A stretch of 64,000 bases of DNA from Sphingobacterium sp. B16(2022) (GTDB lineage Bacteria > Bacteroidota > Bacteroidia > Sphingobacteriales > Sphingobacteriaceae): contig NZ_JAAUVN010000006.1 in assembly GCF_012030425.1 (NCBI RefSeq), forward strand, positions 62,001 through 126,000, read 5' to 3'. The notes below the pieces were generated by a model. That model was not told where the DNA came from. It did no database searches and saw nothing but the letters and a program-made list of their open reading frames with translations. The stretch's first letter is position 1. Each line of letters starts with the position of its first letter. Of the stretch, positions 7,807 to 16,951 are shown one piece after another. The position numbers were made by a program, and so were the translations under genes.

Positions 7807-8655
7807 ATGGATGAAAAAGAATTACATGCTTTGGTTACTTTACTCGATGATCCGGATCAATTGATTTCTGAAGAAATCGAAAATAAATTATTGAGTTTAG
7901 GACCAGAGATCATACCTTCTTTAGAAGAGTATTGGGAATCTGCTTTTGATCCCTTCATACAGGAACGCCTGGAGAAAATTATCCATGCAATACAGTTTGA
8001 TCAAATTAAAAGTGAACTTCTGATCTGGAAGATGAGCAACTCATTTAACCTCTTAGATGGCCTCATCATCATCAATAGCTATCAATACCCTTCTTACGAC
8101 AATAACCTCATAAGGATGAGCTTAGAAGAGCTAAAGCGCGATATATGGATGGAGTTGCGGTATGAAATGACACCCTACGAAAAAGTATCACTGATGAATT
8201 ATGTTCTATTTGATAAGTTTGGTCTTTCCGGAAATACAAATGATTATCATAATCCGCAGAATTCGTTTATCGGTAGGGTTTTGGAAACAAAAAAGGGAAA
8301 TCCCCTGACCCTTTCATGTATCTACAGTATCGTTGCTCAAAAACTGGATATCCCGATCTTCGGCATTAATCTTCCTAAGCATTTTATTTTATCTTATCTG
8401 GATGAGGATCAGAACGCTGATCATTTATTGTTCTATCTAAATGCGTTTAATAAAGGTCAAGTGATGCAAAAAGCAGATGTTATTTCATTCTTAAAACAAC
8501 TGAACCTCCCGCTCTCAAAAGAATTTATGTTGCCCTGTGATAATGTGACGATACTAAAAAGAGTATTACGTAATCTTGTTACAGCTTACGAACAAAATGA
8601 AAGTGTCAATAAGAAACAAGAAATCGAAATACTCTTTAAACTCTTAGAGGAATAA
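7807..8655 (+). CDS. SirB1/transglutaminase-like family protein
   Basis: A 282-residue cytoplasmic protein. The central part (about 130-210) has the SirB1-type transglutaminase-like signature: 'KKGNPLTLSCIYSIVAQKLD', then 'GINLPKHFILSY', a conserved block around a histidine. The N-terminal 60 residues look like a short helical repeat region. Biochemical role is not established for the family. I start it at the ATG at 7807; a TTG at 7792 in the same frame would lie inside the -7 promoter element. It converges on the lipoprotein gene, with only seven bases between stop codons. Confidence 0.75.
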   Translation: MDEKELHALVTLLDDPDQLISEEIENKLLSLGPEIIPSLEEYWESAFDPFIQERLEKIIHAIQFDQIKSELLIWKMSNSFNLLDGLIIINSYQYPSYDNNLIRMSLEELKRDIWMELRYEMTPYEKVSLMNYVLFDKFGLSGNTNDYHNPQNSFIGRVLETKKGNPLTLSCIYSIVAQKLDIPIFGINLPKHFILSYLDEDQNADHLLFYLNAFNKGQVMQKADVISFLKQLNLPLSKEFMLPCDNVTILKRVLRNLVTAYEQNESVNKKQEIEILFKLLEE

Positions 8656-8662
8656 TATAATC

Positions 8663-9790
8663 TTAATCGTTCTCACTTGGCCCTCTCGCATCTAAAGATA
8701 ATGCAACAGGTGTTAAGGTATATTGTTTTTTCTTGTTGGGTTCTACATTATCTTTATCGGTAATCAAAAAACGGGAAACAATCTTAGTATCGGCATCGGC
8801 GACATATAAATATTTCGCTCCATCACGATTGTCAATAGCAACATCTAGTGGTCTTTTTAATCCTGTTAATGCCCCTGTAATGATACGTGTTGGTTGAATA
8901 GCACGGTCTCCTGAGACTGCTAATAATGCTCCTGCTCCTTCAAATAATAAAATTCTTCCGACACTAGTGCCGCCGGTAGAGGTATAACTAGCAACAGCAA
9001 GTAAGTCCTGACGGGCGGAATAACTAAATCCTCTGATTTCCCCCTGATCTGCTATAGTTAGAACAGCTTTGGGTGGAAATGCTGTCTCACTCAAAACTGA
9101 ATCTGCGGGTTGATTTTTTCTTAAGATATCCTTAAATATCGCAATACCTTTCTTTTCTCCATTGACAGCGACATATAAGTCTGAATTATCTTCAGCGTTT
9201 TTAAAAGCCATTGTCCATGGGACTAATTTCCCTAGGGATATCTGTTGATTTCTTTTTGCTTTTCCTCTGTAACTTCCTGGTCGTTGAAACAGATAGATAC
9301 TCGGAGGTCTAGTACCTTCACCAAGATCTGCTACATATAAATTTTCTGTACCCTTATTATAATGGTAGGCTAATCCTCTGACACGGGTTAACAATCCATT
9401 TGAAATTAAACCATTAGATGCGGGAGCTCCTGTTACAGGATTTACAGACATTACCTGAATGCTTGTATCTTTTACAATACCACCATCATTAGCACTGCTT
9501 TGAAAAATATATTTTGCGATTGGGTTAAATAATATTGCTGCCCCACCTTTTGTACTTGAATTATAGGATAAAGAAGGTTCAAAATGAGTCAATGAGTCAG
9601 CAGGATCAATAATATCGACATTGTTATAAGGTGTCTGCCCCTCATCCAATTGATAATCCGAAAAAGAAACATACAGCCTCGAGATTGCTACCTTAGCCAA
9701 TGCTGGCTCATCATCCTCTCGTACACATGAAGTCAAGCATGTTACAATAGCCAATAAAAGTAAAGTTATATACGTTGTTAGTGATTTCAT
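8663..9790 (-). CDS. Hypothetical lipoprotein, possibly beta-propeller
   Basis: A 375-residue protein with a lipoprotein signal: hydrophobic residues 8-20 and lipobox LTSC with Cys22, followed by acidic residues typical of exported Bacteroidota lipoproteins. The body contains repeated segments of the kind 'NLYVADLGEG', 'SDLYVAVNGE' and 'KYLYVADADT', which resemble the strands of NHL/SMP-30-like propellers, but I cannot count clear blades. Function is unknown. It is a single gene. Confidence 0.7.
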   Translation of the reverse strand: MKSLTTYITLLLLAIVTCLTSCVREDDEPALAKVAISRLYVSFSDYQLDEGQTPYNNVDIIDPADSLTHFEPSLSYNSSTKGGAAILFNPIAKYIFQSSANDGGIVKDTSIQVMSVNPVTGAPASNGLISNGLLTRVRGLAYHYNKGTENLYVADLGEGTRPPSIYLFQRPGSYRGKAKRNQQISLGKLVPWTMAFKNAEDNSDLYVAVNGEKKGIAIFKDILRKNQPADSVLSETAFPPKAVLTIADQGEIRGFSYSARQDLLAVASYTSTGGTSVGRILLFEGAGALLAVSGDRAIQPTRIITGALTGLKRPLDVAIDNRDGAKYLYVADADTKIVSRFLITDKDNVEPNKKKQYTLTPVALSLDARGPSEND

Positions 9791-9945
9791 TTTTAATCTG
9801 ATATAGGTACAAATCTACAAATATGATCCAATATAAAGATAAAAAAAGAGAGATTGGCGAGGGTACAATAAATTCTGTTTATCAAATATTTGCTAGTTCA
9901 GTACTTTTTGAGTAAAATTGCCAAACTTTTATCAGTAAAATAGCA

Positions 9946-10596
9946 ATGGAAGAGAAGGAGTTCATCAGAGAAAAGTTAACATTACCTAACGAAGGCAAAA
10001 ATCTGCTTTTACATTCGTGCTGTGCACCCTGTGCTGGTGAAGTAATGGAGGCTTTGATCAGCTCGGATATCAAATTTACAATCTATTTCTACAATCCTAA
10101 CATTCATCCTCGTAAAGAATACGATTTACGAAAAGAGGAGAATATCCGTTTTGCAGAAAAACATAATATTCCTTTTATTGATGCCGACTATGATGTAGAT
10201 CATTGGTTCGACTTAGCAAAGGGAATGGAAAACGAACCTGAGAAGGGAATTCGTTGTACGATGTGCTTTGACATGCGCTTTGAGAAAACAGCAGAATATG
10301 CTGCTGCGAATGGATTTGATGTTATATCAAGTTCTTTAGGAATCTCAAGGTGGAAAAACATGGATCAAATCAATGATTGTGGTGTACGTGCCGCCTCCCG
10401 CTTCGAGGGAATGGACTATTGGACATTCAACTGGAGAAAAAAAGGTGGTGCTATCCGCATGTTAGAAATATCTAAAAAAGAAAAGTTCTACATGCAAGAA
10501 TATTGTGGTTGCGCTTACTCTTTACGGGATACCAACCGTTGGCGAATGGAAAACGGTCGGGAAAAAATAGAATTAGGTAAAAATTATTATGAATAA
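9946..10596 (+). CDS. queH: Epoxyqueuosine reductase QueH
   Basis: A 216-residue enzyme of the DUF208/QueH family, which performs the last step of queuosine synthesis in tRNA anticodons, reducing epoxyqueuosine; it replaces the unrelated QueG. The family cysteines are present: SCCAPC (Cys25, Cys26, Cys29), CTMC (Cys104, Cys107) and CGC (Cys187, Cys189), expected to hold an Fe-S cluster and a nearby metal. The motif FYNPNIHPRKEY follows the first cysteine group. Length is that of the family. No other queuosine gene is in this window. Confidence 0.9.
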   Translation: MEEKEFIREKLTLPNEGKNLLLHSCCAPCAGEVMEALISSDIKFTIYFYNPNIHPRKEYDLRKEENIRFAEKHNIPFIDADYDVDHWFDLAKGMENEPEKGIRCTMCFDMRFEKTAEYAAANGFDVISSSLGISRWKNMDQINDCGVRAASRFEGMDYWTFNWRKKGGAIRMLEISKKEKFYMQEYCGCAYSLRDTNRWRMENGREKIELGKNYYE

Positions 10597-10677
10597 CCGC
10601 TTGCTATAAGGCATATAAATGAAGTCGAAATTGAAATATATTTTAAAAAAAAATTTCAATGCTAACTTATTTATACA

Positions 10678-10685
10678 TACCTTTG
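10678..10685 (+). promoter_or_regulatory. -7 element TACCTTTG before the DUF177 gene
   Basis: TACCTTTG fits TAnnTTTG and lies 19 nt before the GTG start at 10705. No clear -33 TTTG was found. Confidence 0.45.
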
Positions 10686-10704
10686 CAGGCTCAAATGCAA
10701 GATT

Positions 10705-11241
10705 GTGAAACATCTAATACAATACAAAATACCGTTTTCGGGGCTAAATGCAGGGAAGCACAATTTTGAGTTTGAGATCGATAAAAAGTTCTTTGATTGT
10801 TTTGAGCATTCCATTGTTAAAGATGGTCATCTAACAGCAAATGTTGAATTACAGAAGCAAGAAAATCTGCTTATTTTAAATTTCACAATTGTTGGAGATA
10901 TCGGATTGACTTGTGATGTTTGTTTAAGCGAATTTCCATCGCCTATTACAGTAAAAGAGCGGATATTGGTCAAATTCACCGCTGAGGACTGGACTGATAA
11001 TACGGAAGAAGTATTGGTTTTATCCAAAAGCGATCATGAGCTAGACCTGACTGAATTGCTATATGAATATATCAATTTGGCAGTTCCTTTGTTTGCTAAA
11101 TGTAGTGATCAAGGAAAAGATATTACCTGTGATCCGATTATGTTAGCGCATATATCAACTGAGCAACAGAAAGAAGAGCAAGTAAAAGAAGAGAACATTG
11201 ACCCACGTTGGGCCGCATTAAGAAATATTAAAAATAACTAA
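10705..11241 (+). CDS. DUF177/YceD family protein
   Basis: A 178-residue cytoplasmic protein of the YceD family, which in most bacteria is encoded directly upstream of rpmF and, in chloroplasts and some bacteria, is tied to 23S rRNA accumulation. The family motif with a paired cysteine, 'LTCDVCLSEF', is at about residues 71-80, and acidic residues dominate the second half. The start is GTG; the nearest ATG upstream (10695) is out of frame. It is 14 nt from rpmF and forms the usual DUF177-rpmF-plsX-fabH cluster. Confidence 0.85.
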   Translation: MKHLIQYKIPFSGLNAGKHNFEFEIDKKFFDCFEHSIVKDGHLTANVELQKQENLLILNFTIVGDIGLTCDVCLSEFPSPITVKERILVKFTAEDWTDNTEEVLVLSKSDHELDLTELLYEYINLAVPLFAKCSDQGKDITCDPIMLAHISTEQQKEEQVKEENIDPRWAALRNIKNN

Positions 11242-11255
11242 AACAGAAATACGAG

Positions 11256-11447
11256 ATGGCACATCCAAAGCGTAAGACTTCTAAATCAAGAAGAGACAAG
11301 AGAAGAACACATTATAAAGCAGACAGACCTAGCTTAAGCATTTGTAAAGAAACTGGTGCAGTTCATTTACCACACCGTGCATACACTGTAGATGGTAATT
11401 TGTACTACAACGGTAAATTGATCATTGAAAATACGGCTGTTGTCTAA
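11256..11447 (+). CDS. rpmF: 50S ribosomal protein L32
   Basis: A 63-residue basic protein beginning MAHPKRKTSKSRRDKRR, the L32 signature, with a basic N-terminal half and the 'HRAYTVDGNLYYNGK' type C-terminal part. Only one cysteine is present, so this is the zinc-free form. A strong terminator follows, separating it from plsX. Confidence 0.97.
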   Translation: MAHPKRKTSKSRRDKRRTHYKADRPSLSICKETGAVHLPHRAYTVDGNLYYNGKLIIENTAVV

Positions 11448-11470
11448 CTTAGATCTTTCAAAACATAAAA

Positions 11471-11525
11471 CATCCCAAAACGAGTATAATTTTCAGATTA
11501 TACTTTAATTTGGGATGTTTTTTGC
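11471..11525 (+). terminator. Terminator after rpmF
   Basis: CATCCCAAA (11471-11479) pairs with TTTGGGATG (11509-11517); an inner AGTATAAT/ATTATACT stem extends it, and six T follow. Confidence 0.85.
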
Positions 11526-11553
11526 GTATTATTGACTTGAAAAATAATCACGA

Positions 11554-12492
11554 ATGAAGATTGGTTTAGATATTTTAGGTGGCGATTATGCCCCTAATGC
11601 AACAATATTAGGTGCGATAGAAGCTCAACAACTCTTGACAGAAGATCAAAAACTTGTTCTTTTTGGTGATGAGGAGGAGACTAAATCGCTTATTGAAAAA
11701 GCTGGGGGTAATCCTTCGGACTTTGAATATATACATGCACCTGAAAACATTAGTATGGGTGAACACCCTACTAAAGCGATTACACAAAAACCCAACTCTA
11801 GTATAGCCAAAGGCTTTGAATTACTAAAAAACGGTGAAATTGATTCTTTTGCTTCTGCTGGTAACACCGGAGCAATGCTTGTCGGATCTATTTTTAGTGT
11901 AAAAACGGTACCTGGCGTACTAAGACCTGCTATAACGACAATTGTACCCAAACTGAAATCCGGTTTTGGACTACTCCTTGATGTCGGAGCTAATGCAGAC
12001 TGTAAACCCGAAATGCTCAATCAATTTGCGATTTTGGGAAGTTTGTATTCGCAACATATGTTTGGTATTTCTTCTCCGAAGGTTGGTTTATTAAATATCG
12101 GTGAAGAAGAAGAAAAAGGAAATATCCTAACCACAACCACCTATCCCCTTTTAAAAAATAACGAACGCATTAATTTCATCGGAAATGCCGAAGGCCGTGA
12201 TCTGTTTTCAGATATTGCCGACGTGTATGTTTGTGATGGTTTTACAGGGAATGTTGTTTTAAAGCTAGCAGAATCATTTTACGTAGTAACATTGAAAAAA
12301 GGACTTAAAGATGAGTTCTTCGACCGATTCAACTACGAGCAGTATGGAGGTAGTCCTGTTTTAGGAGTTAATGCTCCTGTTATAATAGGCCATGGAATAT
12401 CAACTCCTCAGGCTATTAAAAATATGGTTTTACAATCTAGAGATATGATCCAGTCAGATTTTATTGACAAAATCAGATCTGCTTTTAATTAA
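11554..12492 (+). CDS. plsX: Phosphate acyltransferase PlsX
   Basis: A 312-residue soluble enzyme that makes acyl-phosphate from acyl-ACP, the first step of phospholipid synthesis through the PlsX-PlsY route. The N-terminal 'IGLDILGGDYAPNATI' and the internal 'SAGNTGAMLVGS' and 'CDGFTGNVVLKLAE' motifs are characteristic. It is 5 nt from fabH, as in many bacteria. The usual methionine-aspartate start of the family (MDxMGGD) is here LDILGGD. Confidence 0.96.
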   Translation: MKIGLDILGGDYAPNATILGAIEAQQLLTEDQKLVLFGDEEETKSLIEKAGGNPSDFEYIHAPENISMGEHPTKAITQKPNSSIAKGFELLKNGEIDSFASAGNTGAMLVGSIFSVKTVPGVLRPAITTIVPKLKSGFGLLLDVGANADCKPEMLNQFAILGSLYSQHMFGISSPKVGLLNIGEEEEKGNILTTTTYPLLKNNERINFIGNAEGRDLFSDIADVYVCDGFTGNVVLKLAESFYVVTLKKGLKDEFFDRFNYEQYGGSPVLGVNAPVIIGHGISTPQAIKNMVLQSRDMIQSDFIDKIRSAFN

Positions 12493-12497
12493 ATTTT

Positions 12498-13487
12498 ATG
12501 TCAAAAATTCATGCTGCGATTACAGCAGTTGGTGGATATGTTCCTGATTATATCCTCACAAATAAAGAGCTGGAAACTATGGTTGAAACCAATGACGAGT
12601 GGATTGTATCTCGTACAGGTATCAAAGAACGTAGAATCTTAAAAGGAGAAGGTAAAGCTACTTCAGACCTTGCTGTACCTGCGGTGCAACAATTATTAGA
12701 AAAAAGAGGAATTACTGCAAAAGATATTGATTTGATCATCTTCTGTACAAGTACTCCAGATATGCTTTTTCCTGCCACAGCTAATATCTTAGCCGATAAA
12801 ATTGGGGCTACAAATGCTTGGGGATATGATTTACAAGCGGCATGTTCAGGTTTTCTTTTTGGCTTGACAACTGGTGTCCAATTTATTGAATCGGGTAAAC
12901 ATACAAAAGTATTGGTTGTCGGTGCCGATAAAATGTCTTCAGTAGTCAACTATCAAGATCGTAATACGTGTATTTTATTTGGAGATGGTTGTGGTGTAGT
13001 GCTACTCGAACCTAACACTGATGGCAATGGTATTCAAGATGCAATCTTGAAAACGGATGGTTCAGGTGGTCAATATTTAAATATCAAAGGTGGCGGTTCT
13101 CTAAATCCGGCATCCCATGCTACTGTGGACGCTGGTTTACACTATGCTTATCAAGAAGGAAAAACGGTATTTAAATTTGCTGTTACCAATATGGCTAATG
13201 TAGCAGCCGAGATTATGGAGAAAAATAATCTTCAAGCTTCGGATATTGCTTATTTGGTACCCCATCAAGCAAATAAACGTATTATCGATGCAACAGCAGA
13301 ACGTGCTGGATTACCGGAAGAAAAAGTAATGATTAATATTCAGAAATATGGGAACACCACAAGTGCCACTATTCCTTTATGTTTATGGGAATGGGAAAGT
13401 AAACTGAAAAAAGGTGATAACCTGATTTTAGCAGCTTTTGGCGGTGGATTTACTTGGGGATCTGTATACTTAAAATGGGCTTACTAA
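12498..13487 (+). CDS. fabH: 3-oxoacyl-ACP synthase III (KAS III)
   Basis: A 329-residue condensing enzyme that starts fatty-acid synthesis from acyl-CoA and malonyl-ACP. The catalytic triad is visible: Cys116 (QAACSGF), His256 (PHQANKR) and Asn286 (YGNTTSA). The N-terminal 'TNDEWIVSRTGIKERRI' is the family hallmark. Cotranscription with plsX is likely from the 5-nt gap. Confidence 0.97.
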   Translation: MSKIHAAITAVGGYVPDYILTNKELETMVETNDEWIVSRTGIKERRILKGEGKATSDLAVPAVQQLLEKRGITAKDIDLIIFCTSTPDMLFPATANILADKIGATNAWGYDLQAACSGFLFGLTTGVQFIESGKHTKVLVVGADKMSSVVNYQDRNTCILFGDGCGVVLLEPNTDGNGIQDAILKTDGSGGQYLNIKGGGSLNPASHATVDAGLHYAYQEGKTVFKFAVTNMANVAAEIMEKNNLQASDIAYLVPHQANKRIIDATAERAGLPEEKVMINIQKYGNTTSATIPLCLWEWESKLKKGDNLILAAFGGGFTWGSVYLKWAY

Positions 13488-13504
13488 GTACAAATATTAT
13501 TTTG

Positions 13505-13512
13505 TAGCTTTG
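13505..13512 (+). promoter_or_regulatory. -7 element TAGCTTTG before accB
   Basis: TAGCTTTG matches TAnnTTTG 55 nt before the accB start, suggesting that accBC can be transcribed independently of plsX-fabH. Confidence 0.45.
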
Positions 13513-13567
13513 AAGGCTGTTTTAAGAATTTTAAAAATTAACACTAAAATATTTAACCTGCATAACT

Positions 13568-14041
13568 ATGGGTATGGACATTAAACAAATTCAAGACTTG
13601 ATTAAATTCGTTTCAAAATCAGGTGTGAATGAAGTAGCAATCGAAGAAAAAGATTTCAAAATTACGATAAAAACAAATCAGGAGCCTACATATGTAACCG
13701 CTTCGGTTCCAGTTGCAGCAGCACCAGTGGCAGCGGCTCCTCAACCGACTGCAGTTGCTCCAGCAGCGGCAGCTCCTGCAGTAGTTTCTGAAGAAGCTAA
13801 TTTTATCACGATTAAATCGCCAATGATCGGAACTTTTTACCGTTCTGCGGGACCTGGTAAACCGACATTTGCTAATGTTGGCGACGAAATTAACAATGGT
13901 AATGTATTGTGTATCATTGAAGCGATGAAATTATTCAATGAAATTGAATCTGAAGTTTCAGGTAAAATTGTTAAAATCTTGGTAGAAGATGCTCAACCAG
14001 TTGAGTTCGATCAACCATTATTCTTGGTAGATCCTAGATAA
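13568..14041 (+). CDS. accB: Biotin carboxyl carrier protein of acetyl-CoA carboxylase
   Basis: A 157-residue protein with a short N-terminal domain, an Ala/Pro-rich hinge (about residues 48-75) and the biotinyl domain. The biotin attachment motif is EAMKLFNE with Lys121, 36 residues from the end as usual. It carries the carboxyl group between AccC and the AccAD transferase, which is not in this window. It is directly upstream of accC. Confidence 0.96.
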   Translation: MGMDIKQIQDLIKFVSKSGVNEVAIEEKDFKITIKTNQEPTYVTASVPVAAAPVAAAPQPTAVAPAAAAPAVVSEEANFITIKSPMIGTFYRSAGPGKPTFANVGDEINNGNVLCIIEAMKLFNEIESEVSGKIVKILVEDAQPVEFDQPLFLVDPR

Positions 14042-14123
14042 ACAATCGTCAATATTTTTATTGTCGATCAACATGAGCGCACAGTTACTGTGCACTCATA
14101 CCTCAAAACTTACAGAAAATACA

Positions 14124-15473
14124 ATGTTTAAAAAAATATTAATAGCTAATAGAGGAGAAATCGCTTTACGTATCATCCGCACATGTCGCGAAATGGGTAT
14201 CAAAAGTGTAGCTGTTTATTCAACAGCTGATAAAGATAGTTTACACGTTCGTTTTGCGGATGAAGCTGTTTGTATCGGTCCTCCTGCCAGTAAAGATTCT
14301 TACTTAAACATCCCAAATATTATCTCAGCTGCAGAATTAACAAATGCAGATGCGATTCATCCTGGATATGGTTTCTTAGCAGAAAATGCGAGATTTTCTT
14401 CAATATGTGCACAGTATGGTATCAAATTTATTGGTCCCACTGCAGAGCAGATTGAAAAAATGGGCGATAAATCACAAGCAAAAGATACAATGAAACAAGC
14501 TGGCGTACCTACGGTACCTGGTTCTGATGGTCTTTTGAGCTCATTGCAAGAAGGTGTTAAACTTGCTAAAGAAATCGGATACCCGGTTATCATTAAGGCT
14601 ACGGCTGGTGGTGGCGGTAAAGGTATGCGCATTATTTGGAAAGAAGAAGAATTTGAACATGCTTGGGATTCTGCACGTCAGGAATCTGCTGCAGCCTTCG
14701 GTAACGACGGTATGTATCTGGAGAAATATGTAGAAGAACCAAGACATATCGAAATTCAGGTAGTAGGTGATCAATACGGTACAGTATGTCACTTATCTGA
14801 AAGAGATTGTTCTATTCAACGTCGTCACCAAAAGTTATTGGAAGAAGCTCCTTCACCTTTTATTACGCCAGAATTACGTCAGAAAATGGGCGAAGCGGCT
14901 ATCAAAGGTGCTAAAGCTGTTAACTATGAAGGTGCTGGTACAGTAGAGTTTTTAGTTGATAAAAACCGTAACTTCTACTTCATGGAAATGAATACACGTA
15001 TTCAGGTTGAGCATCCAGTAACAGAGGAAGTCATTAATTTTGATTTAATCAAAGAACAAATCAAAGTTGCTGCCGGTATCCCTATTTCAGGTAAAAACTA
15101 CGAGCCGACCATGCACGCGATCGAATGCCGTATCAATGCTGAAGATCCATTTAATAACTTCCGCCCATCACCAGGAAAGATTACTAATTTCCATTCACCA
15201 GGTGGTCACGGTGTACGTATCGATACACATGTATATGCGGGTTACACGATTCCTCCATATTACGATTCGATGATTGCTAAAGTAATCTGTGTTGCGCAAA
15301 CACGTGAAGAAGCTATCTCAACAATGGAAAGAGCTTTAAGTGAATTTGTTATCGAAGGTATTAAAACAACAATACCTCTTCATTTACGTTTAATGCGCGA
15401 TCCTAACTTCAGAGCTGGTAACTTTACTACGAAGTTTATGGAAACTTTTGACCTTTCAGAAGATAATGTATAA
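14124..15473 (+). CDS. accC: Biotin carboxylase subunit of acetyl-CoA carboxylase
   Basis: A 449-residue ATP-grasp enzyme that carboxylates biotin on AccB. It starts MFKKILIANRGEIALR, the normal N-terminus, and has the glycine-rich ATP loop 'KATAGGGGKGMR', the catalytic 'NTRIQVEHPVTE' block and the C-terminal biotin carboxylase domain. The frame is open back to an ATG at 14061, but the extra 21 residues have no family counterpart and the length from 14124 equals that of known AccC, so I use 14124. A strong terminator follows. Confidence 0.96.
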   Translation: MFKKILIANRGEIALRIIRTCREMGIKSVAVYSTADKDSLHVRFADEAVCIGPPASKDSYLNIPNIISAAELTNADAIHPGYGFLAENARFSSICAQYGIKFIGPTAEQIEKMGDKSQAKDTMKQAGVPTVPGSDGLLSSLQEGVKLAKEIGYPVIIKATAGGGGKGMRIIWKEEEFEHAWDSARQESAAAFGNDGMYLEKYVEEPRHIEIQVVGDQYGTVCHLSERDCSIQRRHQKLLEEAPSPFITPELRQKMGEAAIKGAKAVNYEGAGTVEFLVDKNRNFYFMEMNTRIQVEHPVTEEVINFDLIKEQIKVAAGIPISGKNYEPTMHAIECRINAEDPFNNFRPSPGKITNFHSPGGHGVRIDTHVYAGYTIPPYYDSMIAKVICVAQTREEAISTMERALSEFVIEGIKTTIPLHLRLMRDPNFRAGNFTTKFMETFDLSEDNV

Positions 15474-15495
15474 TAAAATTATCTTTACATAGATA

Positions 15496-15535
15496 AAAAA
15501 TACCATTCTTTTCAATAAGAATGGTATTTTTGTTT
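15496..15535 (+). terminator. Terminator after accC
   Basis: A perfect 15-bp stem AAAAATACCATTCTT / AAGAATGGTATTTTT with a 6-base loop and further T. Confidence 0.85.
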
Positions 15536-15548
15536 ACAAACAATTTTT

Positions 15549-16418
15549 ATGAGTACTACAGAACGGAAAAGCCTAGTCGAATCTATAAAAGATAAAGGAA
15601 AAAATTTAGAAGCAGAAATGTCATTCTTTGATCATCTCGAAGTACTGAGATGGCATTTGGTTCGTTCGGTGATTGCAATTTGTATTTTCGCAGGTTTATC
15701 ATTCACTTTCTATGATTTCGTATTTAACGAAATCATTATGGGGCCAAAAAGTCTTAATTTCTGGACATATAGAATGATGTGTCTTGTTGGTAACAAGTTT
15801 AATATCGATGGATTCTGTGTCGAACATATTCCTTTCAATATTATCAATACTGAACTAGCGGGACAGTTTATGTTGCAAATCAACTCTTGTTTGCTCATGT
15901 CTTTACTATTGGGTTTCCCTTACATCTTATTTGAAATCTGGCTTTTTATCAAACCAGCTTTAACAGATATTGAACGAAGATCTGCTCGAGGATTTGTTTT
16001 TTATGCTACCCTATTGTTTGTATTAGGAGTATTATTTGGTTATTATGTAGTCGTTCCGTTATCTGTTAACTTCTTAGCCAATATTTCATTAAGTATCGAA
16101 ATTACGAATCAGATTACCATTGACTCTTACCTTTCAACGATCGCTACATTATCGTTAGGCTGTGGTATTGTGTTCTTATTACCAATTCTGATCTTTATCT
16201 TATCAAAATTAGGTATTATGACTCCAGAGTTTATGCGTGCAAGCAGAAGATATGCAACGGTTATTATCCTTGTTGTGGCAGCGATTATTACTCCTACAGC
16301 GGATGTCATCACCATGTTGACGGTAGCTACCCCAATGTTCCTTTTATACGAAATTAGTATCTTAGTATCAGCGAAAGTTAAAAAACAAAAATTAGCACAA
16401 GAAAAAAACAATATATAA
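15549..16418 (+). CDS. tatC: Sec-independent translocase subunit TatC
   Basis: A 289-residue inner-membrane protein with six predicted membrane segments, the receptor for twin-arginine signal peptides. The N-terminal motif 'FFDHLEVLRWHLVRS' and the later 'FGYYVVVPLSVNFL' are TatC signatures. An additional loop of about 50 residues lies between segments 1 and 2, common in Bacteroidota. A likely Tat substrate, the isomerase at 30128, is in this window. Its stop overlaps the rpiB start by one base. Confidence 0.95.
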   Translation: MSTTERKSLVESIKDKGKNLEAEMSFFDHLEVLRWHLVRSVIAICIFAGLSFTFYDFVFNEIIMGPKSLNFWTYRMMCLVGNKFNIDGFCVEHIPFNIINTELAGQFMLQINSCLLMSLLLGFPYILFEIWLFIKPALTDIERRSARGFVFYATLLFVLGVLFGYYVVVPLSVNFLANISLSIEITNQITIDSYLSTIATLSLGCGIVFLLPILIFILSKLGIMTPEFMRASRRYATVIILVVAAIITPTADVITMLTVATPMFLLYEISILVSAKVKKQKLAQEKNNI

Positions 16419-16864
16419 TGAGTACTGTAAAGACAATTGCAATAGGAAGTGACCATGCAGGTTTTGAATACAAAACGGCTATCGTAGCTTTATTAAAAGA
16501 ATTAGGTTACGAAGTAAAAGATTTCGGACCATATAATACGGATTCTGTTGATTATCCAGATTATGCTCATCCGGTTGCAAGTGAAGTGGAAGAAGAAAAA
16601 GCAACATTAGGTGTATTGATATGCGGTAGCGCAAATGGTGTGGCAATTACAGCAAACAAACATCAAGGGATCCGCGCTTCAATAGCGTGGTTAGAAGAAA
16701 TTGCAGCATTGGCACGTCAACATAATGATGCTAACATTGTGTGTATTCCAGCAAGATTTATTGATCTTGATCTTGCAAAATCAATCGTTAAAACATTTGT
16801 AACGACAGATTTTGAAGGTGGTAGACATGCTACACGTGTTGGTAAAATTGCCTGTGGTTGTTAA
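16418..16864 (+). CDS. rpiB: Ribose-5-phosphate isomerase B
   Basis: A 148-residue RpiB/LacAB-fold enzyme that interconverts ribose-5-P and ribulose-5-P in the pentose phosphate pathway. It begins with 'IAIGSDHAGFEYK' and has the active-site cysteine Cys69 in 'LICGSANGVAI' and the 'RHATRVGKI' motif near the end. The TAATG junction with tatC indicates translational coupling. Confidence 0.95.
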   Translation: MSTVKTIAIGSDHAGFEYKTAIVALLKELGYEVKDFGPYNTDSVDYPDYAHPVASEVEEEKATLGVLICGSANGVAITANKHQGIRASIAWLEEIAALARQHNDANIVCIPARFIDLDLAKSIVKTFVTTDFEGGRHATRVGKIACGC

Positions 16865-16883
16865 TTTTAACATAATTTAATAG

Positions 16884-16922
16884 ACGGAGAAAAGGTATAT
16901 ATATACTTTTTCTCCGTTTTTT
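16884..16922 (+). terminator. Terminator after rpiB
   Basis: ACGGAGAAAA (from 16884) pairs with TTTTCTCCGT (to 16917) around a self-complementary GTATATATATAC middle; seven or more T follow. Confidence 0.88.
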
Positions 16923-16951
16923 TTGTTCTATTTGTTCTAAATGAAAAAACA

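Noticed and set aside
9882..10073. Leftward frame over the queH promoter and start
   Set aside because: It is antisense to conserved cysteine motifs of queH and has no recognisable product.
14061..14123. Upstream in-frame start of accC
   Set aside because: The added 21 residues have no counterpart in biotin carboxylases; start at 14124 gives the standard 449 residues.
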